Shown one piece after another: positions 36,190 through 47,128 of a stretch of 64,000 bases of DNA. A program made the position numbers and the translations under genes. Under the pieces are notes generated by a model, which worked only from the letters and a program-made list of their open reading frames with translations, was not told the origin of the DNA and searched no databases. Each line of letters opens with the position of its first letter. The stretch's first letter is position 1. This stretch comes from Phellopilus nigrolimitatus (lineage: Eukaryota; Basidiomycota; Agaricomycetes; Hymenochaetales; Hymenochaetaceae): NCBI GenBank assembly GCA_021029095.1, contig JAJOHG010000012.1, positions 124,001 to 188,000 of the forward strand. The letters run 5' to 3'.

Positions 36190-38300
36190 TAATAAATGTG
36201 TGCAACAGCGGAGTAAATGCACCTGGTTCATGTCAACTACGTTGGCGTTCTTTGCAGCCATGTGCCTCCCAAACTCGGGACCTGCAGTGACAGGATCCGG
36301 GGAAAGAGCCTGGATCGAGGTGTTCGCGAACATCGGGTATGCCGACTTGTTTTGCTTCGTCGCAACAGGGGCTTCAGCATTCGTGTCAACACGTAGCGCG
36401 CCACCCGGTGGCTTGTGTCCACTGAACTGGTGATAGCCGCCACTCGCACCACTCTCCATTACCGACGCAGCGGTGGGTGTCGTCGCACTGGACGTGCCCT
36501 CCTCGTGCTTGCACTTCGCAGTAATACGCGCGAGTAGCGACGCCTGTGCGTCGTTCGGGTCACTGTTCGTGCTCAGCGAGCGAGCGCGCCCATCTGCCAC
36601 CGGCGGGGGAACATTGGTTTGTGACGATTGTGGGGTCGTCGGCACGCCATTCGAGACACCATACTGTGGCACCGTCCGCTGAAGCGCACCCATCATCTCC
36701 TGACCGTACTGAGGCTGCGGACCCACGCCAGGAAAGTACTGGTTTGGATAACCAGGAGGAGTCATTACCATCGGGGGGTACATGCCAGGTGTCGGCGGGA
36801 ACAGCATGCTCTGCATGTTGTGCATACCCGCACCGAGTAGCAGAGAGGCCGCGTCGCGCAGGCTTGCTGGATCGGATGCAGAGTACTGGCGACCAGGGCG
36901 GAATGTCTGCTGCGTACGGCCGATGGCGGGATCCAGCGGGACCGTCGTATATTTGTTGCGAGTTTCCCAGCGGGAATGCATTGTGGTGCCCATGGGCATT
37001 TGGCATGCCCGGATACCCGAAGTTCGTTGGGCTGGGGAGGAGTGTCGGCGGTGCTTGCGAGGACATCTGCATCGCTGATGGAACATGTTCACGCCGCGCA
37101 TCTGTTGGCGGTACGCATCTGGTTGAACGTGGCGCATCGGCCCGTTCGTAGGGACTTGAGCAAACGGTGCTCCACGGCCTTGGCCGCCGTTGACGAATTG
37201 ACGAGGCTGAATCGTAGGATCGACTTGTAGCTCATCATGACGCGCTGCGGGACCTTGATGAGCGAAGCCCTGCGCAGGTAGACCAACAAACTACGGGAAA
37301 AAGAGAAGATGGTCAGTGTCATAGCACGCGTGAATGTGAATAGAAGAACGAACAGTAGGCTGCTGGACATCAGGATATGCGGCTAGAGAAGGGAACATGG
37401 GCTGTGTCGGACCACTGATATTCTCTCCACTTGGTGTCGAAGACGGCGGCATGCTATCTCCGCCGCCGTTAACATCCCTAGTCAGGGGTGAACCTCTATC
37501 CTGGAGAGATTCAGGAAGCTGAGAAGGGGTATGGATGTTTTGGAGGCGGCGCAGCTCCACGTCTGAGATTGCGCCGCTAAACGACCGTGGCCTATCCTTC
37601 GTCAGTTCTGTCGAGAAAGGAGACGCTTTCAAGGAGTTCAGGTGGGCGTTGCTTCGCGCAGAGCTTTCCGAGCTCAGCGTGTCAGTTGAAGAGCCCCGTG
37701 AGTGCGACGACAAGTTCAAACCATCAACGTTTTGAGGTGAAGCAGAGTCCAGAGAGGTGTCCGACGATGACGTATCAAGCGGGCTCGTCTCGTGAATTTG
37801 AAGCACATCCCGCACGTTTTTGGAAGGCGTCGTCGAACCGTCCGTGCCATCGCTCGCGCCGTTAGAGATACTGAGTTTGCCGATCTCGTCGGCGAGGTCC
37901 CAATGTCCCAATTCGCGATTTTGGGCTCCGAGCCGTTAAAACTCCATCGGTTGCCAGCGCGGCGAAGCCCGTTCGCGATTGCCTCGTCCGATGCGCCGTC
38001 GCGCACATACGGCTCGAGCGGCGCAGCTGACTTCGGGTTCGTCTTCATGTAATCTGCATTCGGCTGATTGGACATGACGAGCGGCGACGGTGAATAAGCG
38101 AGCTTCTGCATGACCGTGCCCGATCGACGACTGGATTGGGAAGGCGCAGCGTCCTTTGGGGATGGGCGTTCCTGCGAATGAGGGCGCTGACAAGTTAACG
38201 AAGACGCATCAACAGAGGGCACTAGAAGACAGGGCTAATACATACTTCGAGTCCCTCGGGGCCTTCTAGCAGTTCGTGTGACTGGGCCCAGTCATATGAT
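36190..38300 (-). pseudogene. Pro/Ser-rich regulatory-type gene with frameshifts, cargo copy
   Basis: Exons read from the right: YDWAQSHELLEGPEGLE, an intron, then MQKLAYSPSPLVMSNQ, DEAIANGLRRAGNRWS, SSSDTSLDSASPQNVDGLNL, RSFSGAISDVELRRLQNIHT, an intron, VGLPAQGFAHQGPAARHDEL and MLFPPTPGMYPPMVMTPPG, ending near NVVDMNQVHL. An 8-bp tandem duplication ATTGGGAC (37893-37908) shifts the frame between NW and DLADEIGKL, and further frame changes lie near 37.06 and 36.93 kb. Low-complexity composition suggests an RNA-binding or signalling regulator, but I do not recognise the family. Introns are kept, unlike the copy in the retroelement. Confidence 0.7.
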
Positions 38301-38799
38301 TTTGTTTGGCGAGCGAGGGAAACTGACGAGCGATGATTTGAGGCAGGGGGTGGAGAAGCTCGTGACGGCTGTGGAGGAGGACATGAGGAAGTCGCGTACT
38401 GAAACTGGGAGGTGTGGGAGGAGGGTCAGCATCATTGCGGAGGGATGGAAAGCATCATTGCGGAGGGATGGAAAGCAATGGCGAGAGATTTGAAGGACTT
38501 ACTAGTTGATAAAGATTATGGCTGCAAGACGGATGAGGTAAAAAGGAAGAGACTTGCAGGATGAGAGGTTCTTCTGCGCTGCCTTCACAAACTCTTGCTG
38601 CTCGAGTTCCATAATCGAGTCCGGGGCGACGCGCAGTGCTTCTGGCCTACCGCGCGCGCATGCTTGCGATATGCCTCACTCTGCATACCCGTTGGAGGGA
38701 GCGACATGTGGCCCGTAATGGGTGCCTCTGCCTATAGGATGCCCGGACGCTTGTGCTGTGCGACGAGGTAAGTCCTGAACCTCTCGCAGATCCCTGAGA

Positions 38800-39305
38800 A
38801 GCTAAGTAAAAAAATAAAAAAGAACGCGCACGAGCTCGCTGCCCGCGGCGTGCGGGTAGTGCGTCATAGCAAAGTTGATGTAAATGGCGCACGAGCGCGG
38901 GGTGCGCGGCGACGAGGTCCATGATGCTCTCGCGCGTGAAGGTCTCCTCGCGGAAGCGGCGCTTGATGTCGTTGAGGACCTCTGCATGGGAGGGGTTCGC
39001 GGCGTCGAGCGTGTTGCGCAACGCGAGGTACGCGGGGCCGAGGCGGTTGCAGAAGTGCTGCGCGAAGGCCCAGCCGGCGTACGCGTACGTCGCCTCCTGC
39101 ACGGCGTGCCCCGCGCGCGCGCCGTCGGCGCGCCGGAAGAAGGGGTTCGCGGGGAGGCAGAAGAGGAGGGACGCTTCCTTCATGACCTGCACGATGGCGT
39201 GCTCGATGGGCGGGACGCCCGCGGGGGTGGCGGGCAGCGGGTTGAGGTAGAGCGAGACGATGGTGACGCCGTTCGAGAACTACTCGACGTACTTGGGGAA
39301 GCAAG
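38800..39305 (-). pseudogene. GDH2: NAD-specific glutamate dehydrogenase fragment
   Basis: The translation contains KYVEYFSNGVTIVSLYLNPL, IEHAIVQVMKEASLLFCLP, AGHAVQEATYAYAGWAFAQH, FCNRLGPAYLALRNTLD and LNDIKRRFREETFTRESIMD. This is strongly the large fungal NAD-GDH, the mitochondrial enzyme that turns glutamate into 2-oxoglutarate and ammonia. The frame changes after AAHPALVR, where YINFAMTHYPHAAGSELV continues in another frame. Less than a fifth of the protein is present and the catalytic domain is not. It is a captured internal fragment. Confidence 0.85.
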
Positions 39306-39394
39306 AAAAAGACGTGGCAAGAAAAGTCAAGTTCAACATGTAACCGTTACATTTGTGACATATCACAATTTCGAAAGAAAATTTGCTTAAGTCC

Positions 39395-39850
39395 TGATCA
39401 TGCTCCTGCTCGTCGTCTCCGAGACCGGGCTCTTGTATACCTTCACCATCGCCAAGCTGCAGCCGCTCGTCAAGCAGCTCGAAGGCAAGAACCTCATCCA
39501 GGCCTGTCTCAACGTGCCGCACCGCCCGCTCCCCTCCAACATGCCCGTTGGCGCGCCGCTCGACTTCTCGGCCCCCCGGTAGATGCAGGCACCCCCCGCG
39601 TAGGCCGGCAACAGTCCCAACCAGCCGCAGATGGCGAGCATGCAGGCCACAGGCGGCACGCGCAACTTCCCCGGGCTCTCCATCAGCGGCACGCCGCCCG
39701 GCGGGCCCGGCCAGGAGGACGACGCGGGTGGCGACCACGGCGACAATGTCGAGACGGAGGGTGAGAAGCGCAGCTCCGTTCGCTGCCGCACGTCCGCCTC
39801 CAAAAACGCAGGCGGCCCAACCTCGCCGAGCCCCGCATCAACCACAGAAG
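39395..39850 (+). pseudogene. MCM1: MADS-box (Mcm1/SRF-type) gene fragment
   Basis: LLLVVSETGLLYTFTIAKLQ followed by PLV and EGKNLIQACLN is the second half of an SRF-type MADS domain (Mcm1), a transcription factor in cell-type and cell-cycle control. The DNA-binding first half is not seen upstream. Two in-frame stops follow shortly after (SAPR-stop near 39580, QAPPA-stop near 39601). Gly/Pro-rich sequence such as TRNFPGLSISGTPPGGPGQ continues beyond. It is a non-functional fragment. Confidence 0.8.
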
Positions 39851-42792
39851 CTGGCGGAAGACTTTGTTCGGTGGATGCTCGTGCTGTGGCCTTTAGCAGC
39901 TACTCGAATGAACCTCGATGCATTATCGGAGTGCTTTGGCTCTGTACTGGCATACATGTCCTCTGACCTGGCTTTCCCAAACGGGTTTGCGTCTGTCTGC
40001 GTTTTAGTCGTCCGTTCCTTCCGTCAGTCGATTGGCAACTCGTCGAATAGAAAAAAGGTATGCCGGTTTCGTGTTCATTTTGACCGAGCTTTGCTAATAT
40101 CTTCGGTTGCAGACGTTCTCCACTTTCACTCAGTACAATTTTACGCGCTGAGTGCGCTTTATATGTGCAGAACATGCGACAGAAACTCCCGAGCAACGCG
40201 ACGAGAAGTCTCTGAAGTCCGAAGTCCTTCAGACCGGCATCGAAGTTCTTTTTCCCGTCGAGTCTCTGAAAGGCTCCGCAGATCCTCTAGAGACTCTCCT
40301 CACAGATTACTTCACGCCTTCAATTTTTCAAAAAGCACAACTTCGAGTCCTGCCCCAATTGTACAAAGTGTATGTCCAAGAAACGCGTAAACATCGTTTC
40401 GCCATTTTTGGGTCCGGCTCAAGTCAATCTCAGGAGCAGACGGTTCAGAATAAAGTCAGGGATACGGGAATGTCTGCATTCACTTCCTGCTATAAAACGC
40501 TCCGTGTATACGGCGATGAGCTGGAAGTCTGGCAAAGCGTGTTGTCCTTGTTGGAGGTCTTAGAGGAGGCAAATCTGGTTGGTTTCGGCCTGTCCGAAAG
40601 CGCGAATGTTCTAAACGACATTGTGACTTGGGCCGTCAATGCCCTTAGTACATCAACAGGTAATCATCGTCTTACTCCTAGAATAGTATATATGTTGACA
40701 CATCCGTACGTTTTCAGCCTTTCCGAAGAAATCCGAAGCCGCTCTCAAAATAATATGCGTACTAACTCACATAGACCTCGAGATTATCAGCCCCCTCACG
40801 GGAGAGATTCTCTCAGACATTATAACTGTACGCTTTGATCATAAGTACATGGTCTCCTTACCGTCTTATTGACACGATAATTCCCCGCAGATGAACCCTT
40901 CGGATTTACCTGCTAGTCAATCACTTCTACACGAACTCCTCGACTTCCACTCGAAAACCAGGACGATTCCGGTGTTCCTCGCGGTGTTGATTGATTGCCT
41001 ATCGAACTCTTCGGGAAGTTTAGCGGCGACTTTTCTGAGGTACAAAAAGCACACCGAGCGTGTACATCAGGACCTCTTCTCAGTCTCGCTCATCTGGAAG
41101 GACTGTCTCGGGCCATCAAGGGTTTCCTCACACCGGGACAGACACCTGAGACTGTCCAGGCTGTCCTCGAAGCTTTGGAAGCGGTTTGGATAACGTACGC
41201 CGATAGTTCTGGCAGTGATGATACAATGGATGTCGACGAGGACGCGAACGATAGAGCCTCTAATACGAAGTCGGCAAATGGTAGAAAGCAGAAACGAAGA
41301 AAAACTGACGAGCCAGCTGTACCCATGTCCCCAAAGGAACGCGCAGCTCTTTCGTACTCTTTCGTTGCACGCGCTGTCGCCGTCATCCTCCCATCCCTTC
41401 CCTTCTCGACTCTTCCTGAATCATCATATGCTACTGTGTGTTCGAGCATCTCTGAAGCTTGGGAAAAGTTCTTGGGAAACGCTGCTCAGTCGGCATTCAG
41501 CGAGAAGACCAATGCACCCTGCTGGACGGATCAGATTGTGACTGCTGCGACGCTGCGTATCCGCCATGCTTTTGCGACATGCTCTTCGCTGCGCTCCTTG
41601 AATACTCTAGACGCCAGGATGATCCCCTGTGGGATGACCGCCGGATTAATACGCTTCGCAGAAACAACGCCAGAGCTGATCGTCGAACTGGTACACCCAC
41701 TTCTGTTTGACCTGTAAAATTCACGCTCACGCCTGATTTTCAGCTTCGTTCTTTCTTTGATGAAAACCTACGGGTCACCGACCCCGAAGAGCAAGATGCT
41801 ATCATCAAGGCTATGCTCGCCTACCTATATACCAACTTGGCGTAGCCGACGCATCTAACAAAGGCTTTAAGCAGATCGAACGAGATGCGGCTCGCATGAA
41901 GTGGGACGCGTCATCAAGTTCACTAGACTTCTCAGAGCCAGGCGGGCACGGGAGAGGCGCACTGACTGTTCGGCATCTGTTATTAGACCGCTGGCTTTCG
42001 ATTATTGAGTATGTGTTATGTCGTACCCAATACGTCTTGCCCGTCTCCAATTGGATCAACCAGTGAAATTGCCTCAGCGGAGCGTTTAAAATCCCTCGCA
42101 GGGCTATGCGTATCGCGAACAATCACGAGCAGTGATACATGTTCGGAAAGCATAATGTTTAGTTGGGTTGTAGGACGAGCAATGTGCTCGGCCGAGTTCT
42201 GGGAGCTGACAAATTTGAGAGGTAAAGATAATGTTTCCCCTCCGAATGATATTTGCAGTGGTTTACCAAAAACCATTTAGATGCGATGACATCCATTCTT
42301 GAAGAAACTTCAGAGCATGGCCGCTGGGTCGATTTCTCCGTGCTAATGAAACAGGTCGAGTCCAAGCCGAAGAAAGTGGCCATCACATGGGATATACACC
42401 AAGTGCAGTCAACGGCCTCATTTTTTGAGTTACTGCTTCGCTCCCCAAGAGAATATCTCCCGCGGTCTTCGAAGTCCATATTCTACCGACGAGCTCTGGT
42501 ATCCGAACTGGCTGTCTTCTTGAGTATGCGGCAATCTAGTGTGGATATGACTCTTGGTTATCGTACGAGGACTATCATCCGCGCGTGGTTGAGCTCCGTA
42601 TCGGACATGTTCAGTATTCTGGATGTAGTGGTGAGACAGTATTTTACCCTGATTTTGATTGATTTTCTGAACTATCGCGCTAAGGCCGAACCAGATGACT
42701 ATATCGAACATCAGATGAGTTCGAAAATTGAGTCAGAGAATGCGGACGACTGGTACTGGTCTGCTGGTGAGCCCGACCTTTCGAGACTCTGA
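39850..42792 (+). pseudogene. large multi-exon gene fragment, possibly Urb2/Npa2-like
   Basis: Several exons with introns read as a mostly helical protein: AEDFVRWMLVLWPLAATRMN, YFTPSIFQKAQLRVLPQLYK, LLHELLDFHSKTRTIPVFLA, PKERAALSYSFVARAVAVIL, LRSFFDENLRVTDPEEQDAI and WFTKNHLDAMTSILEETSEH. The pattern reminds me of the ribosome-biogenesis protein Urb2/Npa2, but I am not certain. Frame changes near 41.01 kb and 41.84 kb (YTNL / GVADASNK) and an incomplete start mark it as broken. Introns are kept, so it was acquired as genomic DNA. Confidence 0.55.
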
Positions 42793-42819
42793 AAAAATAA
42801 CTTTTGGTTCTAATATACA

Positions 42820-43443
42820 TTGCTCGATAGCCTACGCTAATGGTCTTTCTCTGTGCACGTCGCGCCCTCACCAAACTCGGCCTCGCTGACAAGTACGAGA
42901 GTGTCGTCGAGCCTGATGGTGAACTCACTCTCACCGAGGCGCTCGACGAGGGAGATGTGCCCCGCCCTTTCAAATGCTACCTCGACTGGCTCCCGCGTCT
43001 TCGGCGCGATGAAGGGTGCGTTGCACAGCAATATCTTCATTCCGCACTCGGAGAAGCGTTTCCCCGGCTACGACCCAGAGGCGAAGACGCTCGACGCCGA
43101 AGTGCTGAAGAAGTACATTTTCAGCGGGCACGTCGCGGAGTACATGGAGTCGCTCGAGGAGGAGGACGATGAGCGCTTCAAGAAGCAGTTCGCGATGTAC
43201 CTCGCGGATGGCGTTGGCTCAGAGGACATGGAGGAGATCTACACGAATGCGTACGCTGCGATCTGCGAGGACCCGACATTCAAGCCGACGGAGAAGTCGA
43301 AGGACTGGAAGGCGGAGAGCCTCAAGCACAAGACACACCGTCTCACACACGAACAGTGCGTCGAGAACATCCAGACGAAGTTCAAGACGTTCCAGGCGGG
43401 CAGGAGCGCCGAAGCGGAGATTGACGAGGACGAGGAGGAATAA
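42820..43443 (+). pseudogene. RPL5: 60S ribosomal protein L5 fragment
   Basis: ARRALTKLGLADKYESVVEP, then PRPFKCYLD, FIPHSEKRFPGYDPEAKTLD, YIFSGHVAEYMESLEEEDDE and DGVGSEDMEEIYTNAYAAI are unmistakable RPL5 (uL18). A small deletion between FKCYLD and TGSRVFGAMKGA shifts the frame, and another frame change precedes ARRALTK. Only the C-terminal two thirds is present; the 5S-rRNA-binding N-terminus is missing. The stop is TAA near 43441. It is a captured fragment, not a working gene. Confidence 0.9.
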
Positions 43444-44445
43444 ATCCGACGTATTTTTTTGGTTCAGTTGAGAGAGGTGTTGCACCTAAACCTCCAGCCG
43501 GGCACTGCACAGTCCGGTGCGCCAGGCATGCTGATGGACGCGACGCCGTACTCGATGTTGGGCGCGCCCGCACACGGGAGTGCAGAATGCGCACACCCGC
43601 AGCCGTGCCCGTTCCAGGGACAGGTGTACCCCCACCTGGGCGTGCACCACCCCATGCCCCATGATGGGTGCGCCGCCGTACTATATCTCTGCTTTGTATG
43701 TCGTATGGTGCCCCTGCTTTCCACATACCTCCCATTTCTTTTGTCTTCTGTTTTCTGTCTTCGAAGCTGTATCCAAATGGATGAGAAATGATTCTCACCC
43801 TCTCGTTTCGAGTTTTCTTCTCTTCCCTTTGCACATTGTCTCCTATGTAATACTGCGGGCATCCCTGTCTTTGTACATGCATTGTGTTTTCTGAAATTTC
43901 CTTTGCACTGAAGCAATCAATGGAACTGTGTCTTTCTTGAATCTATCAGTTGTCTGGGGGTGTGGTGGTGTGCAGCTAGCCATAAAATTCGCAAAATGGT
44001 GACTTGTCACAAATGTGACATGCTGATCTTCCCGGAAAGATTAATACGAAACAAATTTGTCTTTGCACCTTTGCCTGCAGCCTGCAACTATTCTCTCCCA
44101 GTGAGTGCCCATTTTGCCTTTGTGTGCACTGTGCAACCACATTGATAACAGATAACCTGCCCACATCTATGTCATGTAGGGCATAGCATGAGTTGACCTG
44201 TGGGTATTAGCATTTTGCTAATAGCACAGCAAGTTCAGCTTCAATTTGAACACTCTTACATGTATTATGTGTGTGCTATTGCATACAGTAGAATACAGAA
44301 ACACCCATCTTGATTGGTGCACTATTGACAAATCTAATGTTGAGGTCATTTAAGACCTATTTATATGCTTTCCGATCTCTAATCTATTTGCTATGGGCCT
44401 CTGACTCTCTAAGCAATTTCTACGGCCCTTCCATATGCTTCCCAA
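43444..44445 (+). other. cargo remnant, unidentified, then AT-rich filler
   Basis: A plus frame up to about 43690 reads GAPGMLMDATPYSMLGAPAH and QGQVYPHLGVHHPM, typical of a His/Pro/Gln-rich tail of a fungal regulator. A 3'-UTR-like T-rich stretch follows. From about 43.95 kb to the minisatellite I see no gene. Confidence 0.35.
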
Positions 44446-44890
44446 GCTGCCACACTATGTACCTACAGAGCTACAGAAAGCTACAGACTCCTACAGTGCA
44501 ACCCAGCTATGTACCTACAGAGCTACAGAAAGCTACAGACGTCTACAGTGCAACCCAGCTATGTACCTACAGAGCTACAGTAAGCTACAGAGCTACAGTA
44601 AGCTACAGACGTCTACAGTGCAACCCAGCTATGTACCTATAGAGCTACAGTAAGCTACAGACGTCTACAGTGCAACCCAGCTATGTACCTATAGAGCTAC
44701 AGTAAGCTACAGTAAGCTACAGTAAGCTACAGTAAGCTACAGATGTCTACAGTGCAACCCTGCTATGTACCTATAGAGCTACAGTAAGCTACAGTAAGCT
44801 ACAGACGCTACAGACGTCTACAGTGCTACAAGTCAACACTACAATTTTGCTACAATAGCTATGTGACGCTACAGATGTCTACAGACGTCT
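44446..44890 (+). repeat. right minisatellite array
   Basis: Units of about 52 bp contain CTATGTACCTACAGAGCTAC and AGACGTCTACAGTGCAACCC, with internal repeats of AGCTACAGTA. The word GCTATGTACCTAC is the exact reverse complement of GTAGGTACATAGC in the left array. Confidence 0.9.
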
Positions 44891-45536
44891 ACAAACCAAC
44901 GCTGAAAATCCATTTTCCTGATGCTGCGTATGACTCGTCTGGATACATGGCTTTGCCGCCGCAACACCCTCCACCATGGCCCGCACCTTCACAGTACCAT
45001 CAAGGTACGCGTGAAACGAACTATGAGTCGGAGGAGGAAGGGGAGTCGGGGGAGCGGCTTGGCGATGTCAGCGCGCAGTGGGAGCGAGGCAAAGAAGAGA
45101 AAGGAAAGGGGAGGGCTCGCGAGTATAGTGACAACTAGGGCTCGAGGAATTCAAGGTTAGTGTCGAAATATCTCCCTTCTAACTGTCTCAACTATGCATC
45201 CAACTGATATTCAAACAGATTTTGTTCAATGTCGACAAGACGCGCACTGACGAGACGTAGTCGGCAGGCTTTATGGACGTTATCTCGATCGAGAATTGGA
45301 TCTGCTACTTTCTCTTGTTACTGGTATAGCTGCGTATCATATTCACTATAACTCATGCATTTCTTTCTACAATCTCTCGCTTTTCAGATGTAAATAAGAT
45401 ATTTGCTGAGCAAGACATCGGTTAACCCATTAATTACTTCATTGTCGCCAATGAATCGTGAGAGCTGCAATTAAGCGAAAAAAAGTTGAACGCTGACACG
45501 TTCAACTTTTTTTCTCTGTTACTACCGCCGTCTACT

Positions 45537-45569
<33 letters not shown>

Positions 45570-45626
45570 GCTGTCTATTCATTCGTCCACCGTCTCATTC
45601 GATGCGCGCTGCTTCGGGATTCCGGC

Positions 45627-46958
45627 ATGAAACACAATTTTAGAGTTTATGTGAACCGCGCGACGCAGCGCCTCATGAAAGAGCGGAGACGTCGGCGTGC
45701 CAACAATCTCAGTGCAGTCCAGAGGCATGAAGCTGCGAAAAGGAGTGCGGAGAAGGCATCGACGGTCCAGAGAGTGTGCGAGAGATACTGGGATTTGGCA
45801 GAGAATTATGTCGAGGAACTCGTGAGATTAGGGATGAAGGAGCCGGCTGCCCGAAGGCGTCTCCAACGTTTATCGGGATATGGCTTCCGCCGAAAGCCAA
45901 ACGCTTACAACGCGTTCATTCACATCAAGAGTTTGGAAATTAACCCGGGTACGTTATCATTATTCCTCTTCATGCACTTCCCCCCCTGACAAGTCAAATA
46001 GATCTCCCAGAGGGAGATAAACATCGTCTTGCTGATCTACAACAACTCGCTCAATCAATGGATTGGGCCACGTTCTCCCGGGACAGACGGAACCGCGAAG
46101 AGATCGAAAGTATGAAAGCCGCTGTCCTTCAGTACCGTCAGACGAAGGTAAAAGGCGTCCGAAGCCAGCGTAAAGCGCAGGCCAAAGACGTAAGCTTGAC
46201 ATTGTCACGGATCGATTCTGAGGTACGTCTTTTCTTTTCTTTTTTGATATGTTGTTTGCTAAGTGGATCTGCTTTTTAGCTTTCTGAACTCGCCGCTCGA
46301 TCTGATGTCTCGAACCTGCGCGTGACTGTCCGGCAGAAACCCAGTCAAACGGTCTTCCCGAATGCTTGCGGAGACCCCGTCATGAAACAGTTCGTTCAGG
46401 TCTGCTTAGGTCTAACCTGGGACGACTTTGTCAAGCAACTCGAGGCATACTCCGTCTCGGGCCTCGTGGGTGTCGTGAGTAATGAAAATAAACGTAAAGT
46501 TATGCACAAGAAAAGCATTAGAAACATGATACGTTCCTCACTCCGTAAGTGTTTGATTTCCTAGATAATTACAGCTTTCGATACTAATTAGAATAACAGA
46601 TGAAGCGACAGGTATTTCTGATGTGGAGATGTCATGGAAGAATTACGACAGGGACATCGTCAGTGAACTCGGCGTTGAGCTCGTTGGCTGGCCGGTCCGA
46701 CCCATTGGACCTATCGACAACCTCAACTGCACGACACTAAATGACATTGTCAACGGATTGACCAACGGCTCCATTTATTGGACAACTTCTGGCAAAGAAG
46801 CGCATGCGAACGGCGACGAAGGACCATCGAAGCCGCGCAAATTGCGCAGCGACAAGGGAAAGAAGAGGGGGCCATACGCTAAGAGGGCCGCCGCGCAAAC
46901 AGAGATGTCTATGGATGAGGAGAGGGATGAGGAGATGAATGGGGAGAGTGACACGTAG
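45627..46958 (+). CDS. KDZ-element accessory protein with HMG-like N-terminal segment
   Basis: Four exons encode about 385 residues with no break. It opens with a basic helical stretch (KERRRRRANNLSAVQRHEAA). RRKPNAYNAFIHIKSLEIN then loosely resembles the start of an HMG box. A Lys/Arg-rich helix follows, then GLTWDDFVKQLEAYSVSGLV, SWKNYDRDIVSELGVELVGW with PVRPIGPID, and an acidic tail with a KKRGPYAKR basic patch. I recall similar hypothetical proteins with an ELVGWP motif recurring in mushroom genomes, but cannot verify this. Its position at the other end of the transposon from the transposase suggests a mobility or regulatory role. An upstream frame at 44863-45138 might be an extra 5' exon. 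Confidence 0.7.
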
Positions 46959-47128
46959 CACTATTTTTTGCTCCCATGTTTTTTCCTTACACTAATCATA
47001 TGTCGTTAATGCTACCTTTGCTTTCGCTGAACCTCTGCCTAACGAGTCGACTATTATCAAGCCTTCATTCTTACATTGTTGTCTGTTGTGCTGGCAGCCT
47101 TATAACAGTTCTGTAACCTTCACATAGC

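Noticed and set aside
36190..38300. Naming the Pro/Ser-rich gene as a PUF or PSP1 protein
   Set aside because: Composition is suggestive, but neither Pumilio repeats nor the PSP1 C-terminal domain is present in the window.
42820..43443. RPL5, GDH2 and MCM1 segments as working genes
   Set aside because: Each is only part of the protein and has frame changes or in-frame stops.
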